From assembly GCF_900129775.1 (NCBI RefSeq), contig NZ_FQWV01000004.1:124001-188000 (forward strand): a stretch of DNA of 64,000 nucleotides, in the 5' to 3' direction. The DNA is from Halobaculum gomorrense. Lineage in GTDB: Archaea > Halobacteriota > Halobacteria > Halobacteriales > Haloferacaceae. The translations under genes and the position numbers were made by a program. The notes under the pieces were generated by a model. It ran no database searches. It had not been told where the DNA came from and was given only the letters and a program-made list of their open reading frames with translations. Each line of letters begins with the position of its first letter. Position 1 is the first letter of the stretch. Of this stretch, positions 61,560 through 64,000 are shown piece after piece.

Positions 61560-62156
61560 ATGGACGAGAAGACCGAGGAACTCCGCGATATCTTCCTCGA
61601 CACGACGGGGGGTGACACCGTAACCGAGCGGCAGGAGGAGGGCCACGGCTCGCTGGCGGCTGAGTCGGACGCCGACGAGCGGGTCGCAGAGCTCGTCGCG
61701 CGGATGCGCGAGCGCTACGAGTTCGCCTCCGATGTCCCGGACGACGACCTCGTTCGCCTCGTCCGGCTGTACTTCGACGACGCCGCAGACGCCGACATCG
61801 CCGACGAACTCGGGGTCTCGGCGGAGGCGGTGTTCGACGCGCGGATGGACCTCCACCTCGTGCGCGAGTCGGACCGCGACGCGCCGTTCGACCTGACCCG
61901 GCTCCGGTCGCTGTCCGTCGACGACGTTCCCCTCGCCGACCGCGCGGCCGAACTGGACGCCGACGAGGAGACGGTGGCCCACTACTCTGCGGTCGTCGCC
62001 GCCGACGCGCGGTCGACGCGGGCGAACGACCGATTCCGCGACGAGTTCGCCGAGCTGCTCGCGGAGTCGGACCTCAAAAAGGGTCACACCGAGGACGCCC
62101 GCGAGGACGGCCTCCGCGAGGCGGCCGAGGACATCGAGACGAACGTTTCCTTCTGA
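61560..62156 (+). CDS. Conditioned-medium-induced protein 4-like (Cmi4)
   Basis: 198 aa, acidic and soluble. MDEKTEELRDIFLDTTGGDTVTERQEEGHGSL is the N-terminus I associate with haloarchaeal 'conditioned medium-induced protein 4'. Residues ~40-100 look like a helical, HTH-like module (LVRLVRLYFDDAADADIADELGVSAEAVFDARMDLHLVRESD), repeated loosely at ~115-145 (VPLADRAAELDADEETVAHYSAVVAADARSTRAN), suggesting a DNA-binding protein. A role in density sensing is only implied by the name. Divergent from the HdrD-like gene. Confidence 0.75.
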   Translation: MDEKTEELRDIFLDTTGGDTVTERQEEGHGSLAAESDADERVAELVARMRERYEFASDVPDDDLVRLVRLYFDDAADADIADELGVSAEAVFDARMDLHLVRESDRDAPFDLTRLRSLSVDDVPLADRAAELDADEETVAHYSAVVAADARSTRANDRFRDEFAELLAESDLKKGHTEDAREDGLREAAEDIETNVSF

Positions 62157-62398
62157 ACCGCTTTTCTGTCGAGGGGGTTCCTCGCTCGCGCGTGCGGCGC
62201 TCGCTGCGGGAACCCCCCGATGAAAACCCGTTCATGACAAAACTCCCGTTCGCTCGCCAGCCTGTCGGCTGGCTCGCTCGCGGTACAACCGGCAGTGGCT
62301 CCGCGCCGCGGCCGCGACCGCACCGCCTCCGCACACACTCGCCTCGTTTTCTTTCCCCACGGTGAACGTTCAAATACGAACCCGACACTACCACCCAC
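62157..62398. other. Intergenic region with two hairpins
   Basis: Downstream of the Cmi4-like gene GGGGGTTCC (62173-62181) pairs with GGAACCCCC (62209-62217) around a CGCTCGCGCG-rich loop, and GCCAGCC/GGCTGGC (62256-62262/62267-62273) forms a 4-base-loop stem. These may terminate transcription or be relics of the CGCTC-rich repeat seen near 1.8 and 3 kb. AAATACG at 62374-62380 is the promoter of the next gene. Confidence 0.55.
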
Positions 62399-63112
62399 GT
62401 GCCCCGCGACAAGGTGTCGTTCACGGACCTCGCGACGGCGACGTACTGTCCGCGCCAACTGTACTACGACCGACGCGAGGACGACCGCGAACCGCCGCCG
62501 GAGGCGACCGTCCAGATCGACCTCGCCTTTCGCTATCCCGAACTGCGGGATCTGGACGACGCGGCACTGGCGGCCGAGCCGATCGATCGCCCGCCCGCAG
62601 AGTACCGTGCGGTGCTCGCTCGGCTGGCTGACCGAGCGGACTGGAAGTCGCTGTCGAGTCCGACCCACACGCGCGTCTTCCTCGACGGGAGGGACGCACG
62701 CGGCGTCGCGCACAAGGTGCTCGGCGCGATCGGCGCGGACGCGCCGCGCGACGACGGCGGAACCCCCACGGGTGATCCGCCCGTTCCGGTGATCGTCTCG
62801 CCGGGCGAGCCGCCCGAGCGGGGCGTCTGGGAGCCGCAGTCGGTCCGGGCGGTCGCGGCGATGCACGCGCTCTCGTGGCAGGAGGAGCGACGGATCCGGC
62901 GCGCGCTCGTCGAGTACCCCGCTCACGGGGTCGTCCGCGAGGTCTCCCTGTCGGTCCGGCGCTCCGGGACGTACCGTCGGGTGCTCCGGTCGGTGCGCGA
63001 CATGGACGGCCCGCCGGCGCGGTTGTCGGGCAGCGCGAAGTGCCGCGAGTGCCGGCACCGGACGAACTGCGGGGTGAAAACGCGGAGTCTGCGGAGCGTG
63101 ATCGGGCTGTAG
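62399..63112 (+). CDS. Stand-alone Cas4-like protein (Dna2/RecB-type fold)
   Basis: 237 aa. Cas4-type cysteine arrangement for a [4Fe-4S] cluster: Cys17 in ATYCPRQLYYDRR, and Cys215, Cys218 and Cys224 in CRECRHRTNCG near the C-terminus. Between them lie strands expected of a PD-(D/E)xK fold (HTRVFLDGRDARGVAHKVLG, VPVIVSPGEPPERGVWEPQSVRAVAAMHALSWQEERRIRRALVEYP). The usual ExK pair after the Asp strand is not visible (VIVSPGE), so nuclease activity is doubtful. No cas1, cas2 or CRISPR array is nearby. GTG start at 62399. Confidence 0.82.
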   Translation: MPRDKVSFTDLATATYCPRQLYYDRREDDREPPPEATVQIDLAFRYPELRDLDDAALAAEPIDRPPAEYRAVLARLADRADWKSLSSPTHTRVFLDGRDARGVAHKVLGAIGADAPRDDGGTPTGDPPVPVIVSPGEPPERGVWEPQSVRAVAAMHALSWQEERRIRRALVEYPAHGVVREVSLSVRRSGTYRRVLRSVRDMDGPPARLSGSAKCRECRHRTNCGVKTRSLRSVIGL

Positions 63113-63142
63113 CCTTCGGCGTTCGTGTCGGGGGCATCCGGA

Positions 63143-63787
63143 TCAGGGCTCGCTCGCCAGCCACTCGCGGATCTCGTCGGCCAGCGGGCCGGCGCGGTGA
63201 ATGACGCCGCGGTCGGGGTCGACGACGGTGCTCTCGCCACCGGGCGTCTCGTCGCCGTCGAGCACCGCCGCACAGCCGTCACGGACCTGCGGATCGAGAT
63301 CGCTGACCCGGCGGACGCTCCCGGCGCCCGACCGGTTCGCGCTCGTCGCGGTGATCGGGCCGGCGGCGTCGGCGAGCGCCCGCGCCGTCTCGTGGTCCGG
63401 GACGCGGATTCCGACGCGCGGCTCACCCCCTGTGAGTTCGCCCGGCAGCGCGTCGCCCCGGTCGACGACAACGGTCACGGGACCGGGGAGAACCGCCCGG
63501 GCGAAGCGAGCGGCGCGGTCGCTCGCGGGCACCAGCGACAGCGCCGCGTCGACGCTCCCGAACGCGACCGACAGCGGCTTGTCGCGCGGCCGGCGCTTCA
63601 ACTCGAACACGCGCTCCACGGCGGCCGGGTCGGTCGCGTCAGCGCCGAGACCGTACACCGTCTCGGTGGGATAGACGACCGACTCGCCGTCGCGGATCGC
63701 GGCGGCAGCACGGGCGACCTCGTTGTCGTCGATCCGGCCGACGCCGGTCTCACCGCCCGGCTCGTCGTCCGATCTGTCGACGGGCAT
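63143..63787 (-). CDS. sua5: L-threonylcarbamoyladenylate synthase (Sua5/YrdC)
   Basis: Makes threonylcarbamoyl-AMP for the t6A37 tRNA modification. 214 aa: VVYPTETVYGLGADATDPAAVERVFELKRRPRDKPLSVAF is the YrdC signature with the basic KxR cluster; LPGPVTVVVDRG, RVGIRVPDHETARAL and ITATSANRSGAG are the remaining blocks. The C-terminal SUA5 domain is absent, so it is the short YrdC-like form. ATG 63787 is chosen for the acidic N-terminus; the redoxin gene ends 9 bp upstream, so it likely shares that transcript. Confidence 0.94.
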   Translation of the reverse strand: MPVDRSDDEPGGETGVGRIDDNEVARAAAAIRDGESVVYPTETVYGLGADATDPAAVERVFELKRRPRDKPLSVAFGSVDAALSLVPASDRAARFARAVLPGPVTVVVDRGDALPGELTGGEPRVGIRVPDHETARALADAAGPITATSANRSGAGSVRRVSDLDPQVRDGCAAVLDGDETPGGESTVVDPDRGVIHRAGPLADEIREWLASEP

Positions 63788-63795
63788 CGGGACGG

Positions 63796-64000
63796 TTACA
63801 GGTTGTCGATGTGGGCCTCGACCTCGTCGTAGTCGGGGAAGTCGGGCCACTGGTCGGCAACCCACGCGTACTCGACGGTGCGGTCCTCGTCGAGCAGGAA
63901 GACGGCCGGGCGGTGCTCTCGGACGCCGGTCATCCCATCGAGGTCCTGGACGGCGCCGTAGCGGTCGCCGATCTCGGCCGACGGGTCCGAGAACAGTTCG
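63796..64000 (-). CDS. Redoxin / peroxiredoxin (C-terminal fragment)
   Basis: About 67 C-terminal residues remain at the right edge: ELFSDPSAEIGDRYGAVQDL, GVREHRPAVFLLDEDRTVEYAWVADQWPDFPDYDEVEAHIDNL. RPAVFLLDEDRTVEYAW is the AhpC/TSA strand-turn-strand after the peroxidatic site, which lies outside the window. Likely a thiol peroxidase of the BCP/AhpC type; the 8-bp gap to sua5 suggests one transcript. Confidence 0.85.
   Translation of the reverse strand, partial: ELFSDPSAEIGDRYGAVQDLDGMTGVREHRPAVFLLDEDRTVEYAWVADQWPDFPDYDEVEAHIDNL

Noticed and set aside
62399-63112. Part of a CRISPR-Cas locus
   Set aside because: No direct-repeat array and no other cas gene is seen in the window, so the Cas4-like gene is treated as a stand-alone gene.

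Overview
The window reads as haloarchaeal chromosome. It is strongly GC-rich with GC-ending codons, its proteins are very acidic, and most genes start 25-31 bp after a T/A-rich box, as expected for leaderless transcripts. It carries haloarchaeal hallmark genes: the LysW/ArgW-dependent arginine cluster, the ubiquitin-like modifier SAMP2 near replication factor C, Hef, the Brp/lycopene cyclase pair, and many small haloarchaea-only proteins. The style suits the Haloferacales/Halorubraceae side (Halorubrum, Halobaculum, Halolamina-like), but genus cannot be fixed by eye. I see no rRNA, tRNA, CRISPR array, intact transposase, prophage or replication origin.

Layout. 1-5.3 kb: truncated O-acetylhomoserine sulfhydrylase, a two-gene ABC-2 exporter split by a 149-bp insertion, and a bacterial-type NAD+-dependent DNA ligase. 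5.4-15.5 kb: Htr8-like transducer, serB/serA, thrC, and several small regulators and haloarchaeal proteins of unknown role. 15.5-22.2 kb: tetrapyrrole genes hemL and hemC-cobA-hemD, interrupted by an ammonium transporter fused to its own PII protein. 22.3-32.0 kb: an almost complete arginine pathway, argGH-argW-argX-argC-argB-argD-argE-argF, preceded by an arginine-rich 34-codon ORF with its own promoter. 32-38.8 kb: DNA repair helicases XPD/Rad3 and Hef, with an SSSCA1-like zinc protein and a universal stress protein between them. 38.8-42.8 kb: retinal synthesis (brp, lycopene cyclase), a ferredoxin, an atypical SDR and a secreted protein. 42.9-50 kb: rpiA, a histone-fold mini-protein, larB, a GIY-YIG protein, flavoprotein, phosphohexomutase, phosphodiesterase-type hydrolase, GNAT and SAMP2. 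50-57 kb: glycerophosphodiesterase, RfcS, a hairpin-dense noncoding stretch with an IS200/IS605-type end, CDF transporter, YfcE-type phosphodiesterase, membrane-anchored winged-helix protein and acyl-CoA dehydrogenase. 57-64 kb: DCC-family protein, cupin, two-cluster ferredoxin, a large membrane Fe-S (HdrD-like) protein with an operator-like palindrome, a Cmi4-like protein, a stand-alone Cas4-like protein, Sua5 and a truncated redoxin.

How genes work together. ArgW carries the growing amino acid through ArgX, ArgB, ArgC, ArgD and ArgE to ornithine, and ArgF, ArgG and ArgH finish arginine; only carbamoyl-phosphate synthase is missing here. HemL makes 5-aminolevulinate; HemC, HemD and CobA continue to uroporphyrinogen III and precorrin-2, the branch to siroheme/heme by the Ahb route and to cobalamin. 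Lycopene cyclase makes beta-carotene and Brp cleaves it to retinal.

Most unusual items: the structured noncoding block at 52.36-52.76 kb, the Arg-rich ORF before argG, a Cas4-like protein without a visible ExK site, an SDR without its Tyr/Lys pair, the Amt-PII fusion, Hef with two PIP-like repeats, and several sub-60-codon genes.
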